Source of the DNA: Xanthobacteraceae bacterium 501b
GTDB lineage: Bacteria; Pseudomonadota; Alphaproteobacteria; Rhizobiales; Xanthobacteraceae
DNA length: 64,000 nt
Direction of reading: 5' to 3'
Assembly: GCA_000378025.1 (NCBI GenBank)
Contig: KB899087.1
Coordinates: 4,459,501-4,523,500, forward strand
In this document: positions 38,817 through 49,482 of the stretch, piece by piece
Layout of the letters: every line of letters starts with the position of its first letter
Position numbering within the stretch: the stretch's first letter is position 1
Made by a program: the position numbers and the translations under genes
The notes under the pieces: generated by a model
Database searches by the model: none
What the model saw: the letters and a program-made list of their open reading frames with translations, nothing else
What the model was told of the DNA's origin: nothing

Positions 38817-38831
38817 CGCCGCTGGGTGTCG

Positions 38832-39329
38832 TCAGTCCAGCGGCACCTTGCGATTGTCGCCGAGATCGGTGGTCGAGCCGGACAGGCGGGCGGACATCAT
38901 CTTGAACAGCACCCCGATGGAGCTCGACGGGCCGTCCCAATATTCGGCCTGATCGGGCACGAAACGCAGGACGCAGATATTCGGATCGGTCTTGCCCTCC
39001 GGCCAGAACGCCTTGTTCATGTCGCTCCATAGCGCGTCGATCTTGGCGCGGTCATTGGAAACCTCCGCCTGGCCGGAGACGGAGAGGTAGTTGTTGTCGG
39101 CCGGCTTGGCGAAGGTGAGCGCGGCCTGCGGGTCGCGGTCCAGCTCGTCGTCCTTGTGGCCCCGGCGGTCGGAGAGGAACCAGATGCAGCCTTCCTCGCG
39201 CGAGGGGTGAGCGTCCATCGGGCGGGCGCGCAGGGTTTCGCCTTGGCGGGTGACGAGCATGCAGATCCGCATGTCCTCCATCATCTCCCACACGTGGTCG
39301 ATGGCCTCGGCAGTGGTCTTGTCGTCCAT
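38832..39329 (-). CDS. Pyridoxamine 5'-phosphate oxidase family protein (general stress protein 26-like)
   Basis: A 165-residue split-barrel flavin-binding protein. The N-terminal helix IDHVWEMMEDMRICMLVT, then LRARPMDAHP and GCIWFLSDRRGHKDDEL, matches the group called general stress protein 26 (Pfam Pyrid_ox_like). RPMDAH and KPADNNYLSVSGQAEV are likely FMN-site segments. Members bind FMN or F420-like cofactors and are linked to stress in several bacteria. It ends facing the AraC gene with a 15-bp gap. It is probably monocistronic. Confidence 0.88.
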   Translation of the reverse strand: MDDKTTAEAIDHVWEMMEDMRICMLVTRQGETLRARPMDAHPSREEGCIWFLSDRRGHKDDELDRDPQAALTFAKPADNNYLSVSGQAEVSNDRAKIDALWSDMNKAFWPEGKTDPNICVLRFVPDQAEYWDGPSSSIGVLFKMMSARLSGSTTDLGDNRKVPLD

Positions 39330-39481
39330 GTGAATGCCTCCTCGGGTTCGAGGGGAGAACCCGGTGGCGCAGTGGTGGTTCCTTGCCGGATGCGCTGATG
39401 ACGCAGCGCCATACGGGCTGTTGCGCTGTCATGCGGCTTCGCTGCGGCTATGGTAGCGAACAGCACCTCAAGGAGAAACTC

Positions 39482-40609
39482 ATGCCCTGGTCGCTCACGG
39501 TCGGATATGTCTACGGCACCGCGGTCCGCATCCACGTGACCTTCCTGCTGTTCCTCGCCTGGATCTGGGTCGCCTATTACCAGCGCGGCGGGGCGGGTGC
39601 GGCGTGGGAGGGCGTCGCCTTCGTGGCGCTGCTGTTCCTGTGCGTGCTGCTGCACGAGTTCGGCCACATCTTCGCGGCGCGGCGCTATGGGGTGAAGACG
39701 CCAGAGGTCACGCTCTGGCCATTCGGCGGCATCGCCCGGCTGGAGCGCATCCCGGAGAAGCCGTCGGAGGAATTGGTCGTCGCCCTGGCCGGGCCGGCGG
39801 TCAATGTCGTCATCGCCGCGGTGCTGCTGGTGTTCCTCGGCGGCAATGTCGGGGTGGAGCACATCGAGGCGATCGAGAACCCGCAGGTGAGCCTGCTGGC
39901 GAAGCTGGCGGCGGCGAACATTTTCCTCGTGGTGTTCAACCTCATCCCGGCCTTCCCGATGGATGGCGGCCGGGTGCTGCGGGCGCTGCTGGCGATGAAG
40001 ATGAGCCATGCCCAGGCCACGCAGATGGCGGCCTCGATCGGCCAGGGTCTCGCCATCGGCCTCGGCGTGCTGGGCATCTTCGGCAACCCGATGCTGATCA
40101 TCATCGCCGTGTTCGTCTTCCTGGCCGCCTCCGGCGAGGCCGGGCAGGTGCAGATGAAGCAGGCGGCGCAGGGGCTGCTGGTCGAGGACGCGATGATCAC
40201 CCAGTTCGAGACGCTGGGGCCGACGGCGAGCGTGGGCGATGCGGCGGAAGCGCTGATTCGCACAACGCAGAAGGACTTCCCCATCGTCGACGGCGCCGAA
40301 CATCTGCGCGGGGTGCTGACTCGCGACGCGATGATCGCCGCGCTGCAGGCGCAGGGGCCGGGCGCCTCGGTGCTGGAGGCTATGCAGGCGGACGTGCCCA
40401 CCGTCGGCACCCGCACGCCGCTGGACCGCGCGCTGGCGCTGATCACCCAGCGCGGCGCGCCTGTTGTGGGGGTACTGGATGGGGCTGGTCGGCTGGTCGG
40501 CCTGCTCTCGCCGGAAAATGTCGGCGAGATGATGATGCTGCGCGCGGCTCAGCCGGACGCACGCTTCGGGCCGTGGGCGAAGCGGCCGGCGCCCTCGCGC
40601 CCGGTGTGA
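39482..40609 (+). CDS. Site-2 protease family protein with CBS domains
   Basis: A 375-residue membrane metalloprotease of the M50 rhomboid-unrelated S2P type. The zinc motif HEFGH is at 58-62 within a membrane helix, and the third ligand region is NLIPAFPMDGGRVLRALL. Five to six membrane helices occupy residues 1-225. Two CBS domains follow (about 235-290 and 300-355), which usually sense adenine nucleotides and gate the protease. An AAGGAG at 39470-39475 precedes the ATG by six bases. Its substrate could be a membrane-bound regulator, but none is encoded nearby. Confidence 0.93.
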   Translation: MPWSLTVGYVYGTAVRIHVTFLLFLAWIWVAYYQRGGAGAAWEGVAFVALLFLCVLLHEFGHIFAARRYGVKTPEVTLWPFGGIARLERIPEKPSEELVVALAGPAVNVVIAAVLLVFLGGNVGVEHIEAIENPQVSLLAKLAAANIFLVVFNLIPAFPMDGGRVLRALLAMKMSHAQATQMAASIGQGLAIGLGVLGIFGNPMLIIIAVFVFLAASGEAGQVQMKQAAQGLLVEDAMITQFETLGPTASVGDAAEALIRTTQKDFPIVDGAEHLRGVLTRDAMIAALQAQGPGASVLEAMQADVPTVGTRTPLDRALALITQRGAPVVGVLDGAGRLVGLLSPENVGEMMMLRAAQPDARFGPWAKRPAPSRPV

Positions 40610-40628
40610 CCGGGCGGGGGGCGTCCGC

Positions 40629-41075
<447 letters not shown>

Positions 41076-41154
41076 TTAACTCTAACGTTGCGCCTCGATC
41101 CAGCGCGCGCGGGCGCGGCGACCGTCGATCCCTGGCGCGCGGAGGAGAAGGTTC

Positions 41155-41388
41155 ATGACCCCCGATCACGAGCCCGTCCGGCTGCAATACTGGCCGCCTT
41201 CCCACACGGTCGACGCCCCCGACCCATGGCCGGAGGCCTATGAGTTCGGCACGGTGGACGACGCGGTCGCCTTTGCCATGACCCAGTCGCCGGCCAATCG
41301 TGAGGTTGCGTGGCTGCGCACGGCCGAGGGAGAGATCCTGAAGCCGGCGCAGATCCGCCGCCTGTGGGAATTGCGCCGCGACCATTAG
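41155..41388 (+). CDS. Hypothetical 77-residue protein
   Basis: A small protein with a good ribosome binding site (GGAGGAGAAGG, 41141-41151) just before its ATG. The sequence runs from a Pro/Trp-rich start (QYWPPSHTVDAPDPWPEAYEF) to a helical C-terminal half (DDAVAFAMTQSP, AQIRRLWELRRDH). The pattern of a short domain ending in basic helix residues is seen in small unknown proteins of the order. It lies 164 bp upstream of typA. I do not recognise the family. Confidence 0.7.
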   Translation: MTPDHEPVRLQYWPPSHTVDAPDPWPEAYEFGTVDDAVAFAMTQSPANREVAWLRTAEGEILKPAQIRRLWELRRDH

Positions 41389-41510
41389 ACGCCCTGCCAA
41401 GGCGCCTTGTGAGGCGCTCCCTGCGCGCTTTTTCGCGCCTTCCTGGGCTGCGCGCGCCATCCGGCGTTGATCTCGCGGGCGTTGTGAGTATAGTGCGCCG
41501 CAAAATTCAT

Positions 41511-41541
41511 GCGGGTCCGGAACCGTTCGGGCCCGCTTTTT
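41511..41541 (+). terminator. Terminator-like hairpin immediately upstream of typA
   Basis: GCGGGTCCGGA (41511-41521) pairs, with G-U wobbles, to TTCGGGCCCGC (41526-41536) and is followed by TTTTT at 41537-41541. This has the form of an intrinsic terminator, ending only 11 bases before the typA ATG. Confidence 0.6.
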
Positions 41542-41552
41542 GGTGTTTTCAT

Positions 41553-43382
<1,830 letters not shown>

Positions 43383-43409
43383 CGCACCTCTCTGCATTTC
43401 GATGCCGTG

Positions 43410-43447
43410 AAGGGCCTGTCCGCGTGCGCGGGCAGGCCCTTCTTTTT
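43410..43447 (+). terminator. Rho-independent terminator after typA
   Basis: AAGGGCCTGTCCGCG pairs with CGGGCAGGCCCTT across a short loop, followed by CTTTTT. It starts 28 bp past the typA stop. Confidence 0.92.
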
Positions 43448-43548
43448 CGGGCGAGAGCGTTGCGCCCGCGCCACGCCCCGGTGGAACGATCGCGCCGCCG
43501 ATGCGGAAAGCCCTTGATCCCGCCGAGCGCATTTGCTCCCATCGGGCC

Positions 43549-44058
43549 ATGAGCACGCTTCTCGTCGAGACACGCCGGGCTCGGCCGGCCGATGCAGGCG
43601 ACATTGCCGATATCCATGATTCGGCATGGCGGTTTGCCTATCGCGGCCTTATTCCCGGTGCCGAGCTGGAAAAGATGATCCTGCGCCGCGGTCCCGCCTG
43701 GTGGCAAACCGCGCTTAAACGCGGCTCGCGCGTCATGGTGCTGACCTTCGGCGATGCGGTGGCCGGCTATGCCAATGTCGGGCGCAACCGCGCCAAGGGT
43801 CTGCCCTTCGAGGGCGAGATCTACGAACTTTACCTGCGGCCGGAATATCAGGGGCTGGGCTTTGGCCGCCGCCTGTTCGGCGATGCGCGCAAGGAACTCG
43901 TCAGTGCCGGCTTTGACGGGCTGGCGGTATGGGCGCTCGCGGCCAACGAGCCGGCGCTGGGCTTCTACCGCGCCATGGGCGGCCTTAGTGTCGCCCGCTC
44001 CACCGAGACCTTCGGCGGCCGCGCGCTGGAGAAGCTGGCCTTCGGCTGGAACGCCTGA
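43549..44058 (+). CDS. GNAT family N-acetyltransferase
   Basis: A 169-residue acetyltransferase. The fold begins with ETRRARPADAGDIADIH, and the acetyl-CoA pyrophosphate loop is in PEYQGLGFGRRLF (QxxGxG/A). The closing strand WALAANEPALGFYRAMGG with Asn and Tyr is typical. The ATG at 43549 gives a normal GNAT start; one at 43501 adds 16 unrelated residues. The acceptor substrate cannot be inferred. It appears to have its own transcription unit between typA and the convergent yggU gene. Confidence 0.88.
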   Translation: MSTLLVETRRARPADAGDIADIHDSAWRFAYRGLIPGAELEKMILRRGPAWWQTALKRGSRVMVLTFGDAVAGYANVGRNRAKGLPFEGEIYELYLRPEYQGLGFGRRLFGDARKELVSAGFDGLAVWALAANEPALGFYRAMGGLSVARSTETFGGRALEKLAFGWNA

Positions 44059-44107
44059 CGCCTGATCGGCGCCTTGCCGGCGGCCCGGCCGTTCCACGGC
44101 GGTGTAA

Positions 44108-44440
44108 CTACTCCGGTCCGGTGTCGTGCCCGCCATCGAGGCCTGCCAGCCGGGCGATGATTTCCTGCGCATTGCCGTTGAGCCGGAAGCTCTTGGTCCG
44201 CCCGGTGGCGCCTGACACAAGTTCCACCCGCGACGGAGCGATGCCGGCCGCCTTGGCCAGCAGCTTCGCCAGGGCCGCATTGGCTTTGCCATCCTCGGCG
44301 ACGACGCTGACGCGCGCCTTCAGGGCGCGGCGCCCGTCGGCAAGGGCGACGATGCCGTCAATGGCGTCGCGCCCACCCCGCGGGGTGGCGCGCACCGTCA
44401 CCGTCACGCCGTCGGCCGTCTCGCTCCAGGGAAGCGCCAT
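44108..44440 (-). CDS. DUF167 (YggU) family protein
   Basis: A 110-residue protein of the DUF167/YggU family. TVRATPRGGRDAIDG at the N-terminus and the KARVSVVAEDGKANAALAKLLA helix, with the basic VELVSGATGRTKSFRL end, are characteristic. The ATG at 44440 was chosen; a TTG at 44458 overlapping the yggT stop is an alternative. It is directly downstream of yggT, a pairing found in many Proteobacteria. Biochemical function is unknown; archaeal relatives bind nucleic acid-like surfaces in structures, which is not proof of a role. Confidence 0.9.
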   Translation of the reverse strand: MALPWSETADGVTVTVRATPRGGRDAIDGIVALADGRRALKARVSVVAEDGKANAALAKLLAKAAGIAPSRVELVSGATGRTKSFRLNGNAQEIIARLAGLDGGHDTGPE

Positions 44441-44454
44441 CGGAGAGGCGCCTG

Positions 44455-44739
44455 TCAAAATCCGAGGAAGAATTCGTTGACGAGATTCTGGATGAAATAA
44501 AGACCGATGATGAGGATGACAGGCGAAACGTCGATGCCGCCGAGATTGGGCAGCATGCGCCGCAGCGGCGCCAGCACCGGCTCCGTTACCCGCCAGAGGA
44601 ATTCGCCGACGCTGCGCACGATGGGATTTTGAGCGTTCACCACGTTGAACACCACCAGCCAGGACAGGATGGCCGAGGCGATGAGAATCCAGACATAGAG
44701 CGAGATCAGCGTATTAAAGAGCCAGAGCAGCGAATTCAT
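44455..44739 (-). CDS. YggT family membrane protein
   Basis: A 94-residue inner-membrane protein with two main hydrophobic segments (about residues 8-32 and 70-90). The central RVTEPVLAPLRRMLPNLGGIDVSPV is the YggT signature, with the PxRRxxPxxGGxDxSP pattern. In other phyla the same family (YlmG) affects cell division or osmotic tolerance. It is co-directional with the yggU gene. Its upstream gap to the tRNA gene (236 bp) holds nothing else recognisable. Confidence 0.93.
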   Translation of the reverse strand: MNSLLWLFNTLISLYVWILIASAILSWLVVFNVVNAQNPIVRSVGEFLWRVTEPVLAPLRRMLPNLGGIDVSPVILIIGLYFIQNLVNEFFLGF

Positions 44740-44975
44740 CGGCAGCCTCGAAGCAGGGGCGGGAGCACGGCGCGGACTTGCTCGTCGCGTTGGAAACCTG
44801 CCGGCCGATTCGGTATTTCGACCGAACCGGATCAGCCGCCAAAGCGCCGTCCGCCAAGATGCTTAATGCTGCCGCTGCATTGCGGCAACCCTGATTCACA
44901 GCGCTGTGCGGCAACCACGCCCAGGCGCCTTGACAGCGCGGGGGCGGCGAACGTACAAGGCGCGGCCTGAGGCTT

Positions 44976-45051
44976 GGGGCCGTAGCTCAGTTGGGAGAGC
45001 GCTGCAATCGCACTGCAGAGGTCAGGGGTTCAAATCCCCTCGGCTCCACCA
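44976..45051 (+). tRNA. tRNA-Ala (anticodon CGC)
   Basis: A 76-base cloverleaf with encoded CCA. The acceptor stem is GGGGCCG/CGGCTCC with the G3-U70 pair that identifies alanine tRNAs. The D arm is GCTC/GAGC, the anticodon stem CTGCA/TGCAG encloses the loop ATCGCAC with anticodon CGC, and the T arm is AGGGG-TTCAAAT-CCCCT. It reads GCG codons, which are abundant in this GC-rich window. Confidence 0.97.
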
Positions 45052-45219
45052 GTCAGGCATTTTCCGATTAGTTTAAATTCCGCCCGAATGGGCGAGTCGC
45101 TTGTGCGGGGATGCCTCCAATTATGGGCGTTGAGCGCGAGCGGTGTCGCGGGCGCGCGAGAAACGCGCGGCGGCGCCTCGCCGGCGGTCCCGGGGCGAGT
45201 CAGGGGTCCTGAAACCCTC

Positions 45220-45410
45220 GCAGAGCCGCGCTGGCCCACCTTCTTCGGGCGGGTCTTCCAGCGTATTGATGAAGCGTGGGCGCCGCGAACCGTATTCGAT
45301 GCCGGCTGCGCCATAGGTTTTTTGTCGAAGCTCTGCATGCGCGCGGCATCGAGGCGTTCGGCCGGGACGTCTCGTCCTATGCCATTGGACAGGTGCCCGC
45401 GGCGTCATGA
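45220..45410 (+). pseudogene. Frameshifted remnant of a SAM-dependent methyltransferase
   Basis: The plus strand encodes RWPTFFGRVFQRIDEAWAPR then TVFDAGCAIGF, a class I methyltransferase motif I (xDxGCxxGx). Within the T-rich GGTTTTTTG at about 45324-45332 the frame shifts, and the next frame continues LHARGIEAFGRDVSSYAIGQV, exactly what follows motif I in such enzymes, then stops at 45408-45410. Neither part has a full catalytic domain. One lost base would account for the break. The fragment is isolated behind a tRNA gene; the rest of the 45052-45571 gap shows no other gene. Confidence 0.65.
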
Positions 45411-45571
45411 GTGGATGGGGGTAGGCTGACGGCGGACGCCGCCCGGCATAGGGCCGCCCCGGCGGGGTAACTTAGCTGTGACACGCGCGCGCGAACCCGC
45501 GAGACCCCGCGTCACATTGCCGGCGCAAAGCACGGCAACATCAAGACAGTTCTCCCACGAGGTTCCCCTGA

Positions 45572-46858
45572 ATGGCTTCGGCTCTGCGCGAAGGCGTGTC
45601 CGGGCTCGACACGACCATGCGCCTCACGCTTGCCGTGCTGGCCCTGGCGTCGGGCGTCTACACCTATCTCGGCGTCCGCGAACTGCTCGACGGCTCGCCC
45701 GTTATAACGGTCTTCGCCGCGATCATCTATTCGAGCGCGGTCTCGATCGCGATCTACGCCTTCTGGTCGTTCCTGCTGCGCTTCCTTCCGCATGTGCGGG
45801 ACGTGGCGAGCCGCCTGTGGCTCACCGCCGCGATGCTGCTCGGCTCGCTGATGATCATCGCCATGTCGTCCTGGCTGAACGCCGCCGCGCTCGCGGGGGC
45901 GGCGGCCATCGAGCAGCATCTCGCGGTGACGGTGCAGAACTACACCCGCGACCTCGACACGGCGCATAACCGGGCGCTGGGCGCGCAGAGTCTTCTTCCT
46001 GATATCCAGCTCGCCTCGACCCGTTTCGCACGTTTGGCCGAGGCGGAACGCGGCGGCGCACTGACGGGCACCGGTGGGTCGGGCACGGTGGTCCAGTTGC
46101 TGAGCCAGATGTCCAGCCAGCTCGACGATCTCGCCCGAGAAGTGGGGGCGAGCGGTGAGCGGGCGAAGGCGCTTTATGAGGAGGGCAGCGCGCAGATCGC
46201 CCGGATGCGTGCCTTCGTCTCCGGGCAGGGCGACATCAAGGCCCGCTCGGATGCGTTCGGTGCCGAGGCGCTGGCGCTGATCGGCACCATCGCCTCGCTG
46301 GAACAGACCTCGATGGCGCCGGCGGTGCGGCGAGCGGCCGACGACCTCGTTACCGGCTTCATCGCCCCCGCCGCCGATGGCCGCACGGCGGACCTCGCAG
46401 GGCGCCAGTCTACCGTTGTCGGCAGTGTCGAGAAGGCAGTGCAGGCGCAGGCGAGCGCGCTCTCGCTGGCCGCCGACAAGATCATCGGCACCGGACCGGT
46501 CGAGCCGGCGCGCTTCCAGCCGCTCTCCACCGCCGAGGCGGTGGTGCGCTATGCCGGCGATTTCCTGCCGAGCTGGGCCGGGGCCATCTCCATTGATCTA
46601 CTGCCGGCCGTGCTCGTGCTCATCCTGTGCGTGGTGCACGCCGCGATCCGGCGCGAGGAGCAACCGGCCGAGGCGGACACGATGTCGGCCGCTCAGCTCA
46701 TTACCGCGCTGCGGCTGGCCCGGCAGGTGGGCGACGAGCGGCGGATGGCGGAGGAGGCGGAGACGTTCGAGGCGGTGATGGCCGAGACGGAGGAAGCTGT
46801 GTCCTCGCCCGCTGCGACGGTCACGACCCTGCCCGCCAACCGGATCAAGAAGGACTGA
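45572..46858 (+). CDS. Hypothetical multi-pass membrane protein with large central helical domain
   Basis: A 428-residue protein I do not recognise. Three membrane helices lie at the N-terminus (about 18-38, 46-70, 80-105), then about 220 residues of Ala-rich, probably coiled-coil helices (about 110-330), a fourth membrane helix (about 336-358, IDLLPAVLVLILCVVHAAI) and a cytoplasmic tail rich in Glu and Ala (360-428). The layout resembles membrane-tethered scaffold or sensor proteins. It is 4 bp upstream of a ClpP-fold protein gene and surely co-transcribed, so the two may act as a pair at the inner membrane. Confidence 0.82.
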   Translation: MASALREGVSGLDTTMRLTLAVLALASGVYTYLGVRELLDGSPVITVFAAIIYSSAVSIAIYAFWSFLLRFLPHVRDVASRLWLTAAMLLGSLMIIAMSSWLNAAALAGAAAIEQHLAVTVQNYTRDLDTAHNRALGAQSLLPDIQLASTRFARLAEAERGGALTGTGGSGTVVQLLSQMSSQLDDLAREVGASGERAKALYEEGSAQIARMRAFVSGQGDIKARSDAFGAEALALIGTIASLEQTSMAPAVRRAADDLVTGFIAPAADGRTADLAGRQSTVVGSVEKAVQAQASALSLAADKIIGTGPVEPARFQPLSTAEAVVRYAGDFLPSWAGAISIDLLPAVLVLILCVVHAAIRREEQPAEADTMSAAQLITALRLARQVGDERRMAEEAETFEAVMAETEEAVSSPAATVTTLPANRIKKD

Positions 46859-46862
46859 GCCG

Positions 46863-47678
46863 TTGGACACCACCGTCTCGGGCCCTCCCTCTCCCGCGCC
46901 GGCGCGCGCGCTGTGGCGCCGCGTGCTCGGGGACCGTCCGGACGAGACGCTGCTGAGGCTGGTCTTCCGCGCCCTTGTCGGGCTAACGGTGCTGGTGGTG
47001 GTGTGGGATTTCCAGGAGCGCGGCCAGGCCCCGGCTGGCCTGCCGAAAGCCGACCCCACCGCCCCGGCCCAAGCGCCGGCCGTGCCCTATCTGCCTTCCG
47101 TACGCCCCGACAAGGCGCCGCCGGGCGAGGGCCGCCCCGGCCGCCAGCCCGATTCCGAACTGCGTCAGGCGATGACGATCGAATTGCTGGCCGATGGCCG
47201 GCTGGAAGCGCGTGGCACCATCACCGCTGGCACGGCCGAGCGCTTCAAGGCCGAGCTTGAGAAGCGCGGAGGCTATGTGAAGGCCGTGGTGCTGAGCTCG
47301 CCCGGCGGCTCGGTCGCCGATGCGCTGTCCATGGGGCGGCTGATCCGCGCGCGAGGGCTCGACACGCGTGTCGAGGCGAAAGCGCTCTGCGCCTCCTCTT
47401 GCCCTCTTATTTTCGCGGCGGGCGTCTCGCGAAAGGCTGAGCCCGGCGCCGCCATCGGCGTGCATCAGGTCTTTGCCGCCCATCAGCCGGGCACGCCGGG
47501 TCTCGATGGTGCGGAAGGCATGGCGCAGGCGCAGCGCGTGTCAGCCGAGGCGCAGCGCCATCTGGTGAGCATGGGGGTCGACCCAAGGGTCTGGATCAGC
47601 GCCATGGAGACCCCGCCGCAGGAGATGTTCTATTTCACCGCGGAGGAGCTGCGCGAGCTCAGGCTGGCGACGCCCTAA
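46863..47678 (+). CDS. ClpP-fold periplasmic protein (COG3904-like)
   Basis: A 271-residue protein. One membrane helix (about 33-50) anchors it, a Pro-rich linker covers 53-98, and a ClpP/crotonase-fold domain runs from 103 to 271. VVLSSPGGSVADALSMG (142-158) is the oxyanion-type loop, ALCASSCPLIFAAG (175-187) carries the likely nucleophilic Ser, and GVHQVF (His201) the likely catalytic His. The pattern matches the COG3904 group of predicted periplasmic proteins. Whether it is an active protease is not known. It starts with TTG, 4 bp past the previous stop. Confidence 0.83.
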   Translation: MDTTVSGPPSPAPARALWRRVLGDRPDETLLRLVFRALVGLTVLVVVWDFQERGQAPAGLPKADPTAPAQAPAVPYLPSVRPDKAPPGEGRPGRQPDSELRQAMTIELLADGRLEARGTITAGTAERFKAELEKRGGYVKAVVLSSPGGSVADALSMGRLIRARGLDTRVEAKALCASSCPLIFAAGVSRKAEPGAAIGVHQVFAAHQPGTPGLDGAEGMAQAQRVSAEAQRHLVSMGVDPRVWISAMETPPQEMFYFTAEELRELRLATP

Positions 47679-47830
47679 CCCATTTTCGGACGGCGTCGCA
47701 AATCGGCGAAAAAAGCGCCGCGGCGCCGTCATTTTTGCAATTCATCAATGGCTTGCCCGCATGGATGGGGTCCATCCCAAAGCGGGCTGGCGCGCCTATA
47801 TCAAGCGCCTCTCTGACTGGACGTGCCGCT

Positions 47831-47950
47831 ATGAGCGCTCTCGGCTTTCTCCCCATTCCCCTCGTCTCGGCCCTTTTGCTGGTGGGCTTTGCCGTGTCCA
47901 TGATGATCGCCTTCAACGTGCTGGGCGAGCGCGGCAGCGGCAAGTCCTGA
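47831..47950 (+). CDS. Small single-pass membrane protein (39 residues)
   Basis: A short frame encodes MSALGFLPIPLVSALLLVG followed by FAVSMMIAFNVLGERGSGKS. One membrane helix spans about residues 6-29, with a basic C-terminus. An upstream in-frame start at 47735 adds unrelated residues. The ribosome binding site is weak, so the call rests on the well-formed helix and its place between two envelope genes. Confidence 0.4.
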   Translation: MSALGFLPIPLVSALLLVGFAVSMMIAFNVLGERGSGKS

Positions 47951-48028
47951 TTGGGGTGATGAACTCGGCAGCGCTCCGCTCTATAGTCAGCGCGTCGCCA
48001 AGCGGCCGTGCTGCTGAAAGGGCCCGTC

Positions 48029-48649
48029 ATGCCGAACCTCTCCCGCCTGTCGGGGTTCTCCCGCCGCCTTCTCGCGCCGCTGCTCCTGGTGGTCCTCGCC
48101 ACTGGCCTCGCCGGCTGCGGGGTGAACAACATCCCCACCAATGAGGAGAAGGCGAAGGCGGCGTGGAGCGACGTGCTGAACCAGTATCAGCGCCGCGCCG
48201 AGCTGATCCCCAACCTCGTCGAGACAGTGAAGGGCTACGCGCAGCACGAGAGCGAGGTGCTGACCCAGGTGACGCAGGCGCGGGCGCAGGCGACCTCGAT
48301 CAAGGTCGATGCCTCCACCATCACCGATCCCGAACAGTTCCGGCAGTTCCAGCAGGCGCAGTCGCAGCTTTCCGGCGCACTGGGCCGGCTGATCGCCATT
48401 TCTGAAGCCTATCCCGACCTCAAGGCGAACCAGAACTTCCTGGCGCTGCAGGCGCAGATCGAAGGCACGGAAAACCGCATCGCCGTGGCGCGGCGCGACT
48501 ATATCGAGGCGGTGCGCGTCTATAATACCGAGCTGCGCACCTTCCCCGGCGTCCTCTGGGCCAGCACGCTGTATCGCAGCAGCAAGCCGATGGAGACGTT
48601 CACCATCGCCGAGGAGCAGATGAAGGCGCCTCAGGTGAAGTTCAACTGA
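48029..48649 (+). CDS. lemA: LemA family lipoprotein
   Basis: A 206-residue LemA protein. The signal sequence ends in a lipobox LAGC with Cys30, so it is probably a lipoprotein. The helical-bundle domain has WSDVLNQYQRRAELIPNLVETVKGYA and LDL-like SEAYPDLKANQNFLALQAQIEGTENRI, the family signature. The C-terminal VYNTELRTFPGVLWAS is also conserved. LemA genes typically precede TPM-domain genes, as here, and the two families are thought to work together in the envelope, function unknown. Confidence 0.94.
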   Translation: MPNLSRLSGFSRRLLAPLLLVVLATGLAGCGVNNIPTNEEKAKAAWSDVLNQYQRRAELIPNLVETVKGYAQHESEVLTQVTQARAQATSIKVDASTITDPEQFRQFQQAQSQLSGALGRLIAISEAYPDLKANQNFLALQAQIEGTENRIAVARRDYIEAVRVYNTELRTFPGVLWASTLYRSSKPMETFTIAEEQMKAPQVKFN

Positions 48650-48651
48650 CC

Positions 48652-49482
48652 GTGCGGGCGCTGACCCCCTCGGCACTCCTCAAGCGCGCCGCCGCGCTCG
48701 TGCTGCTGGCGGGGATGGTTGTTCTCGCCGTTCTTTCGCTCGGCGGCGGCCCTGTGTGGGCGGAGATGACGTTCCCCGCGCTGACGGGGCGGGTGGTGGA
48801 TGGCGCGCAGGTGCTGAGCCCCGATGCCCGGGCAGCGCTGGAAGCCAAGCTCGCCGCGCAGGAGGCGCGCACCACCGACCAGTTCGTCGTCGCCACCGTG
48901 TCCTCGCTGGAGGGCACCTCGGTGGAGGACTATGCGAACCGGCTGTTCCGCTTCTGGAAGCTGGGGCAGGCGGACAAGGACAATGGCGTGCTGCTGCTGG
49001 TCGCCCCCAATGAGCGGCGGGTGCGGATCGAGACCGGCTACGGGCTGGAGGGCGTGCTGCCCGATGCGGTGGCGAGCACCATCATCCAGACTGTGGTTCT
49101 CCCGGCGTTCCGCAACGGCGATTTCGCCGGCGGCATCGAGAAGGGCGCCGACGCGGTGATCGAGGTGCTCAATCTCGATCCGGAAGAGGCGCGCGAACGC
49201 GCCCGCCTTGCGGCCGAGCCGGCGATGAGCGGTGAGGATTGGGGGCACATTATCTTCATCGTGCTGATGATCGCCTTCTGGGCCTTCGTGTTCTACCGGC
49301 AGGCGAAGTCGGGCCATCTGCGCACCCGCGGGCGGCGCGGGGCCGGGGCGCTCACGGGCGGCGCGGCGGGCTGGGACTGGTCGCGCCGCAGCGGTGGCGG
49401 ATGGTCCGGCGGCAGCGGCGGCGGGGGATTTTCGGGCGGCGGAGGCTCCTCCGGCGGCGGCGGCGCGTCGGGAAGCTGGTGA
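48652..49482 (+). CDS. TPM domain protein (YgcG family)
   Basis: A 276-residue protein with a GTG start 2 bp after lemA. A signal or anchor helix covers residues about 14-36, the TPM domain about 42-185 (LTGRVVDGAQVLS, LFRFWKLGQADKDNGVLLLVAPNERRVRIETGYGLEG, shown as separate motifs), a second membrane helix lies near 198-215, and the C-terminal 55 residues are Gly/Ser-rich (runs of GGGG). Glycine-rich tails of this sort are usual in the family. It acts in the inner membrane or periplasm, possibly with LemA. Confidence 0.92.
   Translation: MRALTPSALLKRAAALVLLAGMVVLAVLSLGGGPVWAEMTFPALTGRVVDGAQVLSPDARAALEAKLAAQEARTTDQFVVATVSSLEGTSVEDYANRLFRFWKLGQADKDNGVLLLVAPNERRVRIETGYGLEGVLPDAVASTIIQTVVLPAFRNGDFAGGIEKGADAVIEVLNLDPEEARERARLAAEPAMSGEDWGHIIFIVLMIAFWAFVFYRQAKSGHLRTRGRRGAGALTGGAAGWDWSRRSGGGWSGGSGGGGFSGGGGSSGGGGASGSW

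Noticed and set aside
45030..45338. A 102-codon minus-strand frame overlapping the tRNA end
   Set aside because: It overlaps the tRNA gene and the methyltransferase remnant on the other strand and has no domain or ribosome binding site.
44976..45571. Integration site (att) at the tRNA-Ala 3' end
   Set aside because: I found no second copy of the tRNA 3' segment and no integrase in the window, so an att call is not supported.
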